Positions 6,600-13,986 are shown, counted from the first letter of the stretch. The stretch is DNA of 15,044 nt from Puniceicoccales bacterium (GCA_031260015.1 JAIRKR010000015.1:1-15044), one strand, 5' to 3'. Notes: a model not told the origin generated them from the letters alone. Made by a program: numbers and translations.

Positions 6600-7922
6600 A
6601 TGCAAGGCACATTACTCATTGTGGACGATGAAAAGAACACGCGCGAAGGGTTAAAGTTAACTTTTTCAAGTAAGTTTGACGTGTACGTGGCAAATGGGCC
6701 CGAAGAAGCTTTCAAGCTGATGCATACACACGCATTTGACGTCATCATTACCGATTTACGTATGGGACAGAAAAGCGGCATGTGTGTCATTGACAGAGCG
6801 CTGGAATTGGCCAACAAACCCATCTGTATCATGATGACCGCTTACGGAAATATTGAAACGGCCGTTGAAGCCATGAAGCGAGGTGCCTACGACTTTTTAG
6901 GTAAACCCATTCATTTGGAAAAATTAGAAATGATTGTTCAACGAGCTCTGAATGATCGAAATTTGCGCAGTGAAAATCGGGATTTGCACAAAAAATTGTC
7001 GGATCGTTACCACCTGGAAGGTATTTTGGGCAATTCGGACACGTTTCAAAACGTTTTGAAGAAAGTGGCTGTGGTTGCGCCTTCGCGTGCAACCATTTTA
7101 ATTACGGGGGAGACGGGAACGGGGAAAGAATTGATTGCACATTTGATACATCAACAGAGTACGCGATCTCAAAAACCATTTGTTCCCGTTCACTGTGCAG
7201 CTTTACCTGCAAATTTGTTGGAATCGGAATTGTTTGGTCACGAGAAGGGGGCCTTTACGGGAGCCATTAAGCAGCATGTAGGACGTTTTGAATGCGCCGA
7301 TCACGGTACTTTATTCCTGGATGAAATTGGTGAAATTGATTCCAGCGTCCAAGTGAAATTGTTACGTTTTTTGGAGACCAAAACAGTGGAGCGCGTGGGT
7401 GGAGTGCGTCCCATGCATCTGGATGTGCGATTGGTTTGCGCCACGCATAGAACGCTTCGAGAAGAGGTAAAACTGGGGCATTTCCGAGAAGATTTGTACT
7501 ATCGTCTCAACGTTATAGAAGTCCACCTCCCCGCATTGCGTGAACGCCCGGATGATATTTTAATCCTGTTGCGGCATTATTTGGCTTTATTTGGCGAAGA
7601 AAACGGAGTTAAAGCACCTTCTATTCCTACCCATGTACAAAGTGTCTTATTAGGGTACAATTGGCCTGGGAATGTGAGAGAATTAAGAAATTTTGCCGAG
7701 AATATCATTGTAATGTATCGGGGATCTCCCATGGATTTGTCTCAATTGGGAGAAAAGTTTTTTGTAAGAAAAGAAACAATCGATAATCCACTTTCTGTAA
7801 AAAATAATGAAAAACAGCTAATTTCAGACGCGCTATTGCAATGCGACGGAAATAAAACGAAAGCGGCACAATTGCTTGGAATACCTCGAAGGACGTTGTA
7901 TAGGAAGTTGGGAAAATTGTAA
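6600..7922 (+). CDS. NtrC-family sigma-54-dependent response regulator
   Basis: This 440-residue protein has the full three-domain layout. The receiver domain carries acidic Asp 9-Asp 10, phospho-acceptor Asp 52 (IITDLRM), Thr 80 and Lys 102. The AAA+ domain has Walker A GETGTGKE (170-177), the sigma-54-contacting GAFTGA loop (217-222), Walker B LFLDEI (238-243) and WPGNVREL (355-362). A C-terminal Fis-type helix-turn-helix lies at about 418-437 (NKTKAAQLLGIPRRTLYRKL). It should activate RNA polymerase with sigma-54 after phosphorylation. Its start at 6600 has AGGA five bases upstream, inside the end of plsC; longer frames from 6516 only overlap plsC. No sensor kinase is present in the window, so signal and targets are unknown. 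A decayed copy of its last 80 or so codons lies at 9162-9387. Confidence 0.96.
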   Translation: MQGTLLIVDDEKNTREGLKLTFSSKFDVYVANGPEEAFKLMHTHAFDVIITDLRMGQKSGMCVIDRALELANKPICIMMTAYGNIETAVEAMKRGAYDFLGKPIHLEKLEMIVQRALNDRNLRSENRDLHKKLSDRYHLEGILGNSDTFQNVLKKVAVVAPSRATILITGETGTGKELIAHLIHQQSTRSQKPFVPVHCAALPANLLESELFGHEKGAFTGAIKQHVGRFECADHGTLFLDEIGEIDSSVQVKLLRFLETKTVERVGGVRPMHLDVRLVCATHRTLREEVKLGHFREDLYYRLNVIEVHLPALRERPDDILILLRHYLALFGEENGVKAPSIPTHVQSVLLGYNWPGNVRELRNFAENIIVMYRGSPMDLSQLGEKFFVRKETIDNPLSVKNNEKQLISDALLQCDGNKTKAAQLLGIPRRTLYRKLGKL

Positions 7923-7952
7923 GGGCTAAAATTTTCTTTAAACTTAGCCCTT
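7921..7952. terminator. Hairpin at the end of the response-regulator gene
   Basis: AAGGGCTAA (7921-7929) and TTAGCCCTT (7944-7952) form a perfect nine-base stem with a 14-base AT-rich loop, starting within the TAA stop codon. Only a poor T-run follows on either strand, so termination is plausible but unproven. The site lies between the regulator and the convergent minus-strand gene and could serve both. Confidence 0.5.
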
Positions 7953-7994
7953 ATGTTCTTAAATAATGGCATAAGTTGTCTTCACTACTAACTT

Positions 7995-8769
7995 CTATTT
8001 GTAATAATACTTTTTATAAAATATTTGAAATAAATAGGATTCTCTTTGAATAGATAGATGCAACCGTAGATTAATAAGTGGTGTCCGATTAATGAGAGTT
8101 GCGTGTATACTAGTTGTCCACATGTAAATAGCTAACTGTTGGATCCGGCCTTCCGTAAAGCTAGTAAAAATGCCTGGATGCAAGAGACTTGTGTCTTGGT
8201 TAATGATTTCGCTACATGGTTCATTGTACTCGTAAAAAATGAGATGATCGTCCACATTTAAATGGGATTGGGTCAATCTGTCGAAATAGGTTTTCACTTG
8301 TGGGGTAATAAAATCAGTTTCACTTAGCTTATGGGGTTGGACTGAGAAATTGTGTGGATAGAATCAAAAATTGGTCTTTGGCTTGCTCGCTAAATGTAGA
8401 GAAAAGTCGCTCAAATCCCGTCCTAAACCCACTACCCCATATTATCACAAAAAATTGTGTTTTTACGTTATAAAAGCAACACCAACAGGGTGGTTGGTGG
8501 TTCATATCCCTACAAACACACTGGGCTGGGGTTTCGGGCGTGATACGATTCGTATATTCCGCTAAGCAGTCGATACACGAGAAACTTACGCAGAGTTTTT
8601 CATTACGGGAAGACAGGCTGTCAAATTTATGGGCTATTGTCATTATTTTTTCTTGTAAGGGATCACCCGTACCCTTTACGTTTTGATAAAAAATAGCGAC
8701 AGTGAACATAATATAATAAAAAACTGGATGATTGTTGGATGGATGCGCAAAGCGTGCTTGGAATTTCAC
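7995..8769 (-). pseudogene. Frameshifted cysteine-rich gene of unknown function
   Basis: Two minus-strand frames together read as one protein of about 258 residues. The first runs from a GTG at 8769 to a TAA at 8329-8331 and contains SFSCIDC, AQCVCRD and PPCWCCFYN cysteine clusters, then FRTGFERLFSTFSEQAKDQF. The second frame is open from about 8363 to 7995 and continues with FYPHNFSVQPHKLSETDF, ITPQVKTYFDRL and HLIFYEYNEP. The frames overlap at 8329-8363, so a single indel there, close to a five-A run, would join them. No family is recognised, and no signal peptide is evident. The GTG start lies exactly where the tandem-duplicated block begins (8768), so insertion of this gene next to the duplicated unit, or its deletion from the second copy, is likely. 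It could also be two separate genes, the second starting at GTG 8297. Confidence 0.5.
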
Positions 8770-8794
8770 GTACGGATAATGTGAAGATTTTGGC

Positions 8795-8826
8795 TTGACG
8801 TGTTTTATGAAGGCACAAAACTTTAA
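8795..8826 (+). promoter_or_regulatory. Promoter-like block upstream of exported protein 1
   Basis: TTGACG (8795-8800) is followed by a TTTTATGA-containing spacer and CACAAAACTTTAA. It matches the blocks upstream of hsp20 (2881) and of the second copy (9388). The start codon lies about 40 bases further on, after a TATAAC at 8841-8846 that could instead be the -10 element. Confidence 0.35.
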
Positions 8827-8864
8827 TTATTTAAGTTAAGTATAACATTAAGTCGTTGTTTATT

Positions 8865-9158
8865 ATGAGAAAAATGTATGCATTCGGAGGAGTAGTGGTT
8901 GCTCTTTTTTCAGCCCAGCTACAGGCTAAATTTGCTTTGGAAAAAGCGAAGGTGGAGGGTGATGGGAAAGAAGTAATGTTTGTTTTGAATACCGGTAATG
9001 GTGAAGATCTCTATTATGTGGAGTCTTTTGTAGACGACACGGATCCTCAAAATCCCCAAGTGGTACGTGGGTTTAAAAAAGTCGAAACAAATTTCTCAGA
9101 AGCGTACGAAGCTTACTTGAAAAAAAAGAGTACCAAAGGTATTTCTAACGATCAATAG
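8865..9158 (+). CDS. Small exported protein, copy 1
   Basis: A 97-residue protein of unrecognised family. The N-terminus MRKMYAFGGVVVALFSAQLQ followed by AKF is a Sec signal peptide, with cleavage expected after LQA. The mature part is about 74 residues, without cysteine, acidic to mixed charge: ALEKAKVEGDGKEVMFVLNT, then ETFVDD-like VESFVDDTDPQNPQVVRGFK and a Lys-rich tail (YLKKKSTKG). Alternating hydrophobic stretches suggest a small beta-rich domain. The ATG at 8865 is chosen because the signal peptide starts there; an in-frame TTG at 8856 is unlikely. No strong ribosome-binding site is seen. The second copy (9459-9752) differs mostly at synonymous third positions, so the protein has been under selection. 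The decayed response-regulator fragment starts within a few bases of its stop. The mature protein is expected to sit in the periplasm or outside the cell. Confidence 0.85.
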   Translation: MRKMYAFGGVVVALFSAQLQAKFALEKAKVEGDGKEVMFVLNTGNGEDLYYVESFVDDTDPQNPQVVRGFKKVETNFSEAYEAYLKKKSTKGISNDQ

Positions 9159-9161
9159 CAC

Positions 9162-9387
9162 ATATTAGAAAGTTAAGGAATTGTGCAAGAAACACCCTTG
9201 TGATGTATTGAGGGTTTCCTATGGAATTGTCTCAAGTGGAAAAATGTTTTTCGCCCAAAGAGGTTTCGGTAGTCCATTTGCTGTGAAAAATAATGAGAAC
9301 TATTATTCTGTGGACAAACCCGGTAACTCTTAGATTGTTTCTGGGGTGTGCATAAATTTTTACGTATAGATAATGTAGATATTTGGC
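9162..9387 (+). pseudogene. Decayed 3' end of a duplicated NtrC-type response regulator
   Basis: The plus strand here aligns with 7672-7922, the last third of the intact regulator gene's AAA+ to HTH part. Reading from about 9165 gives IRKLRNCARNTLVMY, a stop, then GFPMELSQVEKCFSPKEV, against VRELRNFAENIIVMYRGSPM and DLSQLGEKFFVRKE in the intact protein. A one-base shift near 9270 restores SPFAVKNNEN against NPLSVKNNEK. Weaker matches continue over the HTH (LFCGQTR, LLDCFWGV) to near the TTGACG at 9388. One codon is deleted, at least one frameshift and several stops are present, and everything encoding residues 1 to about 357 is missing. It is not functional as a regulator. It shows that a regulator copy once stood between the two exported-protein genes. 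Confidence 0.85.
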
Positions 9388-9423
9388 TTGACGTATTTTT
9401 ACTGCAGTACAAAACTTTACTTG
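9388..9423 (+). promoter_or_regulatory. Promoter-like block upstream of exported protein 2
   Basis: TTGACG (9388-9393), 14 bases, then TACAAAACTTTACTTG. The last stretch is almost the same as CATAAACTTTTACTTG upstream of hsp20, and the block matches copy 1. Its first bases coincide with the end of the decayed regulator copy. Confidence 0.35.
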
Positions 9424-9458
9424 TTTGCAGTTAAATAATAATTAAGTTGTTGTTTATT

Positions 9459-9752
9459 ATGAGAAAAATGTACATATTCGGAGTGGCAGTTGTCGCTCTT
9501 TTTTCAGCCCGATTACAGGCTGAATTTGCTTTGGAAAAAGCAAAGGTAGACGGGGATGGTAAAGACGTAGTGTTTGTTTTAAATACCGGTAATGGTAAGG
9601 ATCTTTATTACGTGGAGTCTTTTGTAGATGATACGGATCCTCAAAATCCACAAGTGGTACGTGGGTTTAAAAAAGTTGAAAAAAATTTCTCGGAAGTGTA
9701 CGAAGCTTTCTTGAAAAAGAAGAGTGCTAAAGGCACTGCAAGCGACAAATAG
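9459..9752 (+). CDS. Small exported protein, copy 2
   Basis: A 97-residue paralogue of the protein at 8865-9158, same length and without gaps. The signal peptide MRKMYIFGVAVVALFSARLQ ends before AEF, with cleavage after LQA. The mature region keeps NTGNG, DLYYVESFVDDTDPQNPQVV and RGFKKVE unchanged, and changes are mostly conservative (GE to GK, EAYEAY to EVYEAF, the C-terminal tail). Many codon differences between the copies are silent (for example GAC/GAT, CTC/CTT, CCC/CCA, GTC/GTT). This indicates an old duplication with both proteins maintained. The start at ATG 9459 is preferred over upstream TTG codons. The gene ends 17 bases before doxX, so read-through into doxX-tig-clpPX is possible. 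Function is unknown; an envelope or secreted role is inferred from the signal alone. Confidence 0.85.
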   Translation: MRKMYIFGVAVVALFSARLQAEFALEKAKVDGDGKDVVFVLNTGNGKDLYYVESFVDDTDPQNPQVVRGFKKVEKNFSEVYEAFLKKKSAKGTASDK

Positions 9753-9769
9753 TACCTATAAATACTAAA

Positions 9770-10183
9770 ATGATTCCCTGGTTAAAGAATTTGGAAAGTG
9801 GGTTGCACAAAGAAAATTTTGGATTACTTTTACTCCGCTTTTTTTGGGGAAGTCATTTAATCGTTTACAGTATTTGCTGTTTTATGGATGGTGGAATGTT
9901 GAAACATTTAGGACATCCTGCCATCCAGTTGCATTTCCCATTTTCTGAATTATTTTGGGGTATTGTGGCTGCGTTTACTTTTATTTGGACGGGCTTATTT
10001 ATCATTTTAGGTTTTTATTTTAGATTGGCGACCTTAATTTTGTTTACTATAGGCCTCATAGGTATGTGGGAAAAATTGTCCTGGAAATTATTTTTTTTGC
10101 CCCCTTTGTCACCTCTAGTGTTTCTGACCATTTTAGGCTTAGTTTTTTCTTTTATAGGAGCCGGTAAATTTAGTATCAAGTAA
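9770..10183 (+). CDS. DoxX-family membrane protein
   Basis: A 137-residue hydrophobic protein with about four membrane segments (roughly 17-38, 60-80, 84-98 and 112-132). The RFFWGSHLIVYS region near the N-terminus, FMDGGMLKHLG, LGFYFRLATLILFTIGLI and the C-terminal IGAGKFSIK (compare the usual GPGKFSLD) fit the DoxX family. Members sit in the inner membrane; some are tied to thiol or redox stress, but no general reaction is established. The start ATG at 9770 fits the alignment. It lies 17 bases after exported protein 2 and 13 bases before tig, so it is probably part of the same transcript as tig. Confidence 0.85.
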   Translation: MIPWLKNLESGLHKENFGLLLLRFFWGSHLIVYSICCFMDGGMLKHLGHPAIQLHFPFSELFWGIVAAFTFIWTGLFIILGFYFRLATLILFTIGLIGMWEKLSWKLFFLPPLSPLVFLTILGLVFSFIGAGKFSIK

Positions 10184-10196
10184 TGCAGGGAAGCGT

Positions 10197-11522
10197 ATGA
10201 AAGTAATTATTGAGCCCATTCGTTCGGTACTAAAAAAGGTGGTGGCAACGTTGGATGCAGCAACGTGTTTGAAATTCAAGCAAGACGTTTTGAAAAAGGT
10301 ACAAGCAAATGCAGTTATACCGGGTTTCCGCAAAGGGAAAATCCCATTGGATATTTTAAATAGGCGTTATGCAGACATTATTGCCGATGAAATCAAACAG
10401 TCGTTGCTGAGTGAAGTTGTTGAATATCTGAAAAGTACTGAAAAACTGGAGATTGCTTCTCTCGTAAAAGCAGATTTTGAAGCAACTACGGATGACCAAC
10501 AGATTGTGTCCCTGGAAGTAGAGATCACACCTGAAATAACGCTCCCCGATTATAAGAATTTTTTGTTGGAAGAGAATAACACGCAAGTCCAGGACGAAGA
10601 AATTCAAGATTTTATTGCACATTTACAAAAGCAGCAGGCAACTTACGAAGTGGTCCATCGTGAAGCCAATGTTCGAGACTACGTGAAAATTGCGTACGAA
10701 GGTATTTGCGACGGCGAGCCGGTGGATAATTTTAAAGATATACCTCATGCGTGGCGCAAGCAGAAGTCAACTTGGGAAGAAGTGGGTAACGGTGCAGCAT
10801 CGGGTATTCCGGAAATAATTGATGGCATTGTTGGAATGAAAGCGGGTGACAAAAGGGATATTAAGGTGCTTTTCCCAGAAAATTTTTCCGTTCATACGTT
10901 GCGCGGAAAGGAAGGATTTTATACGGTTGAAATGCAGGAGGTCCGTGAGGTTAAAATACCTGCTATGGATGAGGCTTTTTTCAAAAACTACCAAGTCAAA
11001 AATTTGGATGAATTGACTGATTTTGCCCGCAAGACTTTGGTGGAACGCAAACGGCAAGCGTATGCCGGGCAACAAAAGCAGCGTATTTCAGAGTTTTTCA
11101 TTCAAAGTGTCACGTGTGATTTGCCACCTTCGTGGGTTAAACGTGAAGCCGAAAAAGTTTTGCAGGAGATGGTAAATTTATTTGCGACCCACGGCGTTAA
11201 AAATGCTTTGTTGGAGGAGCAAAAGGAGAACGTTATACAAAAATCGCAATCCATTGCCGAAGATCGTGTTAAGTTGAACCTATGTTTTGAAAAAATTGCG
11301 GCCCAAGAAAAGCTTAAGTTGGAAGGCAAAGATATTGAACCTGTGTTGATTCAAGAGGCCATGCAACGGCAGATTACGGCTCAAAAGATGCTGCAAATGA
11401 TACAAAAAAATTCGCAATTACGTCAAGAAATTCAGCAAAAAGCGATGCAGGCAAAACTTATAAATTGGTTGTTTGGTTATTTGGAAAACCAGCAAAAAAA
11501 TGTCGAAAAGAAAAAGGATTAA
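10197..11522 (+). CDS. tig: Trigger factor
   Basis: Ribosome-bound chaperone and peptidyl-prolyl isomerase that meets nascent chains at the exit tunnel. The 441-residue length is normal. The N-terminal ribosome-binding domain carries the signature GFRKGKIP at residues 43-50 (IPGFRKGKIP). An FKBP-like isomerase domain follows at about 155-240 (DYVKIAYEGICDGEPVDNF, GIVGMKAGDKRDIKVLFPEN). The long helical C-terminal arm contains ATHGVKNALLEEQKENVIQK and ends in a Lys-rich tail. The isomerase region is somewhat divergent (VDNFKDIPHAW), so catalytic strength cannot be judged. AGGGAAG upstream of the ATG is a reasonable ribosome-binding site. It is followed after a single base by the preferred clpP start, giving the common tig-clpP-clpX cluster. 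Confidence 0.97.
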   Translation: MKVIIEPIRSVLKKVVATLDAATCLKFKQDVLKKVQANAVIPGFRKGKIPLDILNRRYADIIADEIKQSLLSEVVEYLKSTEKLEIASLVKADFEATTDDQQIVSLEVEITPEITLPDYKNFLLEENNTQVQDEEIQDFIAHLQKQQATYEVVHREANVRDYVKIAYEGICDGEPVDNFKDIPHAWRKQKSTWEEVGNGAASGIPEIIDGIVGMKAGDKRDIKVLFPENFSVHTLRGKEGFYTVEMQEVREVKIPAMDEAFFKNYQVKNLDELTDFARKTLVERKRQAYAGQQKQRISEFFIQSVTCDLPPSWVKREAEKVLQEMVNLFATHGVKNALLEEQKENVIQKSQSIAEDRVKLNLCFEKIAAQEKLKLEGKDIEPVLIQEAMQRQITAQKMLQMIQKNSQLRQEIQQKAMQAKLINWLFGYLENQQKNVEKKKD

Positions 11523-11523
11523 T

Positions 11524-12138
11524 GTGAATTATTTGCCCTTACCTTACGTTTATGAACGCGATGGACGCGGTGAAAAAGCGTGGGATATCTACAGTCGTTT
11601 GCTCAAGGATCGTATTATTTTTATTGGTACGCCGATTGATGATTTTGTGGCCAACGCCGTGATTGCACAGATGTTGTTTTTACAGATGGAAGATCCCAAG
11701 AAGGATGTTCACGTTTACATTAATTGTCCGGGAGGTGTTGTGACATCCGGTATGGCCATTTACGATACCATGAATTTTCTTCATTGCGATGTGGTCACTT
11801 ACTGCGTTGGACAAGCGGCAAGTATGGCAACCGTTTTATTGGCATCCGGAGCCAAAGGGAAACGTTATGCTTTACCCCACAGTCGCGTCATGATACATCA
11901 ACCTACGGGGGGAGCTACGGGACAGACTTCAGATATTTCAATTGCGGCAAAGGAAATTTTGCGCTGGCGTTCGACGATCAACGAAATTTTGGCAAAGCAT
12001 AGTCAGCAGACCATAGGACAGATTGAAAAAGATTCGGATCGTGACTTCTATTTGGCTGCCGAAGAAGCGAAAGCCTATGGATTGGTGGATCACGTGATTA
12101 CGAGTGATCCCACAAAGCATTCGGCATCCAAAAAGTAA
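11524..12138 (+). CDS. clpP: ATP-dependent Clp protease proteolytic subunit
   Basis: Serine peptidase that forms a double heptameric chamber and degrades substrates delivered by ClpX. The catalytic triad is visible: Ser 100 in GQAASMATVLLASG, His 125 in VMIHQPTGG, and Asp 174 in SDRDFYLAAEEA. The oxyanion/handle region NCPGGVVTSGMAIYD is intact. I prefer the GTG at 11524, one base after the tig stop, because AGGA sits five bases upstream and the product MNYLPLPYVYERDGRGEKAW aligns with usual ClpP N-termini. The ATG at 11500 (MSKRKRINVNYL) inside tig is the alternative and would add eight basic residues. With 204 residues it has the family length. It shares the transcript with tig and clpX. 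Confidence 0.97.
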   Translation: MNYLPLPYVYERDGRGEKAWDIYSRLLKDRIIFIGTPIDDFVANAVIAQMLFLQMEDPKKDVHVYINCPGGVVTSGMAIYDTMNFLHCDVVTYCVGQAASMATVLLASGAKGKRYALPHSRVMIHQPTGGATGQTSDISIAAKEILRWRSTINEILAKHSQQTIGQIEKDSDRDFYLAAEEAKAYGLVDHVITSDPTKHSASKK

Positions 12139-12144
12139 ATTTTT

Positions 12145-13479
12145 ATGTCCCAGGAAGGATCGCCATTTTGTTCTTTTTGTGGTCGTCATGCGAATCAGGT
12201 TAAAAAGTTAATTAAAAGTCCCAACGGAAATTTTGGGATTTGCTCGAGCTGTGTGGCCATTTGCCACTCTCTGCTGCTAAAAGAACAGGGAGATGCGTTG
12301 GAAAAACACCCGGTCGAGTCAAATGCTTTACGGGTGCAAGGCAAGACGGAGCCAGCAGAGCCGTTGCATTTAAAAATTGCTACACCGCAAGAAATAAAGG
12401 CTACCTTGGATGCCTGCGTGGTCGGCCAGGAAGATGCCAAAAAAGTTTTGTCGGTTGCCGTTTACAATCACTACAAGCGTTTGATTTTTGAAAAAGATAC
12501 CGATGTGATCCAGCATAATGCACATTTTACCCGTACTCAAGAGCTACCGGAACATCTGAAGCAGGTGGAGGTTGAAAAAAGTAACATTTTATTGGTTGGC
12601 CCTACGGGAAGTGGAAAAACATTGTTGGCACGTACGTTGGCTAAGATATTGGACGTTCCATTTGCCATTGCCGATGCAACGACGCTGACGGAGGCGGGTT
12701 ACGTAGGTGAAGACGTCGAAAATATTATTTTGCGGTTGCTGCAAGCGGCTGATTATGACGTTGAAAAGGCCCAAATGGGTATCGTTTACGTGGATGAAAT
12801 AGATAAAATTAGTCGTAAAACGGAGAATGTATCCATTTCAAGAGATGTGTCGGGAGAAGGTGTTCAGCAGGCTTTGCTAAAAATTTTGGAAGGTACCGAA
12901 TGCAATGTCCCTCCCAAGGGAGGCCGAAAGCATCCCGAACAGGAGTACATTCGGATCGATACAACCCACATTTTATTTATTTGCGGAGGGGCTTTCGTTG
13001 GATTAGATAAGATCATTGCCGATCGTGTTGGCCATAAAATGCTTGGGTTTGATAAACGGAATTTTGGCATACATTCGCAGAAAGACGACGATCTACTGCG
13101 GCAACAGGTACAGCCGGAAGATTTAATTAAATTCGGTTTAATTCCAGAGTTCGCAGGCCGTTTACCCATTGTTTCGGCCTTAAAAGAACTCGGCCAAGAG
13201 GATTTAAAGTTTATTTTAACGGGTACGCAAAATGCACTGTTGCTGCAGTACGAAAAGCTGTTTGCCATGGAAGGTGTGCAATTAATCCTAGAGCCCGAAG
13301 CCATAGAGGCCATTGTGGAAAAGGCTTTGACGTTCAAAACAGGCGCAAGGGCCCTGCGGTCCATCGTTGAAACCATCATGCTGGATGCATTTTTTATCGT
13401 TTCTCAACGTCTGGAAATTAAAAAAATTACCATCAATGCCCAGGTGATTACGCAGGGCATAAAGCCAATTTTTCAGTAA
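12145..13479 (+). CDS. clpX: ATP-dependent Clp protease ATP-binding subunit ClpX
   Basis: Hexameric AAA+ unfoldase that recognises tagged proteins and feeds them to ClpP. The N-terminal zinc domain has Cys 9, 12, 33 and 36 (FCSFCGRH, GICSSC). The AAA+ core shows Walker A GPTGSGKT (152-159), pore loop GYVG (185-188), Walker B VYVDEID (215-221), the RKH loop (261-263), the arginine-finger region IPEFAGRLP and sensor-2 GARALR (400-405). LGF at about 300-302 corresponds to the ClpP-docking IGF loop. The length of 444 residues is slightly above the usual 420-430 because of the linker after the zinc domain. The ATG lies six bases after the clpP stop and lacks a clear ribosome-binding site, so translation may depend on coupling to clpP. 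Confidence 0.97.
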   Translation: MSQEGSPFCSFCGRHANQVKKLIKSPNGNFGICSSCVAICHSLLLKEQGDALEKHPVESNALRVQGKTEPAEPLHLKIATPQEIKATLDACVVGQEDAKKVLSVAVYNHYKRLIFEKDTDVIQHNAHFTRTQELPEHLKQVEVEKSNILLVGPTGSGKTLLARTLAKILDVPFAIADATTLTEAGYVGEDVENIILRLLQAADYDVEKAQMGIVYVDEIDKISRKTENVSISRDVSGEGVQQALLKILEGTECNVPPKGGRKHPEQEYIRIDTTHILFICGGAFVGLDKIIADRVGHKMLGFDKRNFGIHSQKDDDLLRQQVQPEDLIKFGLIPEFAGRLPIVSALKELGQEDLKFILTGTQNALLLQYEKLFAMEGVQLILEPEAIEAIVEKALTFKTGARALRSIVETIMLDAFFIVSQRLEIKKITINAQVITQGIKPIFQ

Positions 13480-13586
13480 TACCATCAGTCGGTATGAAAT
13501 CTATAAAACCATGATTCCCTAGAGAATTGCAGGGGACGCAGTACTCATTTTTTACTTCCATAGGGACTTCTAGTCGTTTTTTAATT

Positions 13587-13733
13587 GTGAAGCTTTGCTG
13601 TCATCCGACATCGCTGTTCATAGTCTCACTACCTTATGGACTTTCATTGCAGGCCAAGGGTGTCTTACCCCAATACATTTTAGGGCTGTGGGAGAATAAT
13701 TGCCTGTTGAAAGCATGCGCTCACCTGTGTTGA
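13587..13733 (+). CDS. Possible short secreted peptide or 5' remnant of a secreted-protein gene
   Basis: A GTG-started frame of 48 residues begins MKLCCHPTSLFIVSLPYGLS and continues LQAKG, matching the LQAK/LQAE cleavage site of the exported Hsp20 and both small exported proteins. After LQA only about 27 residues follow (VLPQYILGLWENNCLLKACA and so on). No ribosome-binding site is seen. It may be the surviving 5' end of the gene family whose decayed copies lie at 13987-15000. The rest of 13480-13986 shows nothing I can name beyond a weak ATACC/GGTAT inverted repeat just after clpX. Confidence 0.25.
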   Translation: MKLCCHPTSLFIVSLPYGLSLQAKGVLPQYILGLWENNCLLKACAHLC

Positions 13734-13986
13734 TGTATAAGTTTATAAACCTCCGAATAAAGACCGCAGAGAATCCCTTACGTTTTCATGGTAGCTCATC
13801 AACATTTATCCGATGGCTACTTTATAGCGTTGCATATGCGGGCACATGGCCCTTGTTACAAGCTGAGAAAATTTAAAGAGACCCCAATCTATGAACTTCC
13901 CTGGAGTATCATCCATCCACGTGTTGAGCTTTAAAATTACGCTACATCAAAACAGTAGGGTGTACAGCTGAATGGGGTTTAAATGG

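Larger units (their letters stand above)
8768..9752 (+). repeat. Tandem duplication: upstream block plus exported-protein gene, twice
   Basis: Copy 1 spans 8768-9158 and copy 2 spans 9361-9752. Both begin with an ACGTA..GATAATG..GA motif leading to TTGGCTTGACG, share an upstream region ending TTGTTTATTATGAGAAAAATG, and encode nearly the same protein. Between them lies a decayed fragment of the response-regulator gene, so the original unit was probably regulator 3' end plus exported-protein gene. Confidence 0.85.

Noticed and set aside
8780..8820. Possible sigma-54 promoter (TTGGCTTGACG) controlled by the neighbouring NtrC-type regulator; same at 9380-9410
   Set aside because: A GG is present, but no GC falls at the required spacing downstream in either copy.
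12864..13379. 171-residue minus-strand open frame inside clpX
   Set aside because: Antisense shadow of clpX, whose motifs are complete in the plus frame.
13479..13495. ATACC/GGTAT inverted repeat right after clpX
   Set aside because: Short stem and no T-run; too weak to call a terminator.
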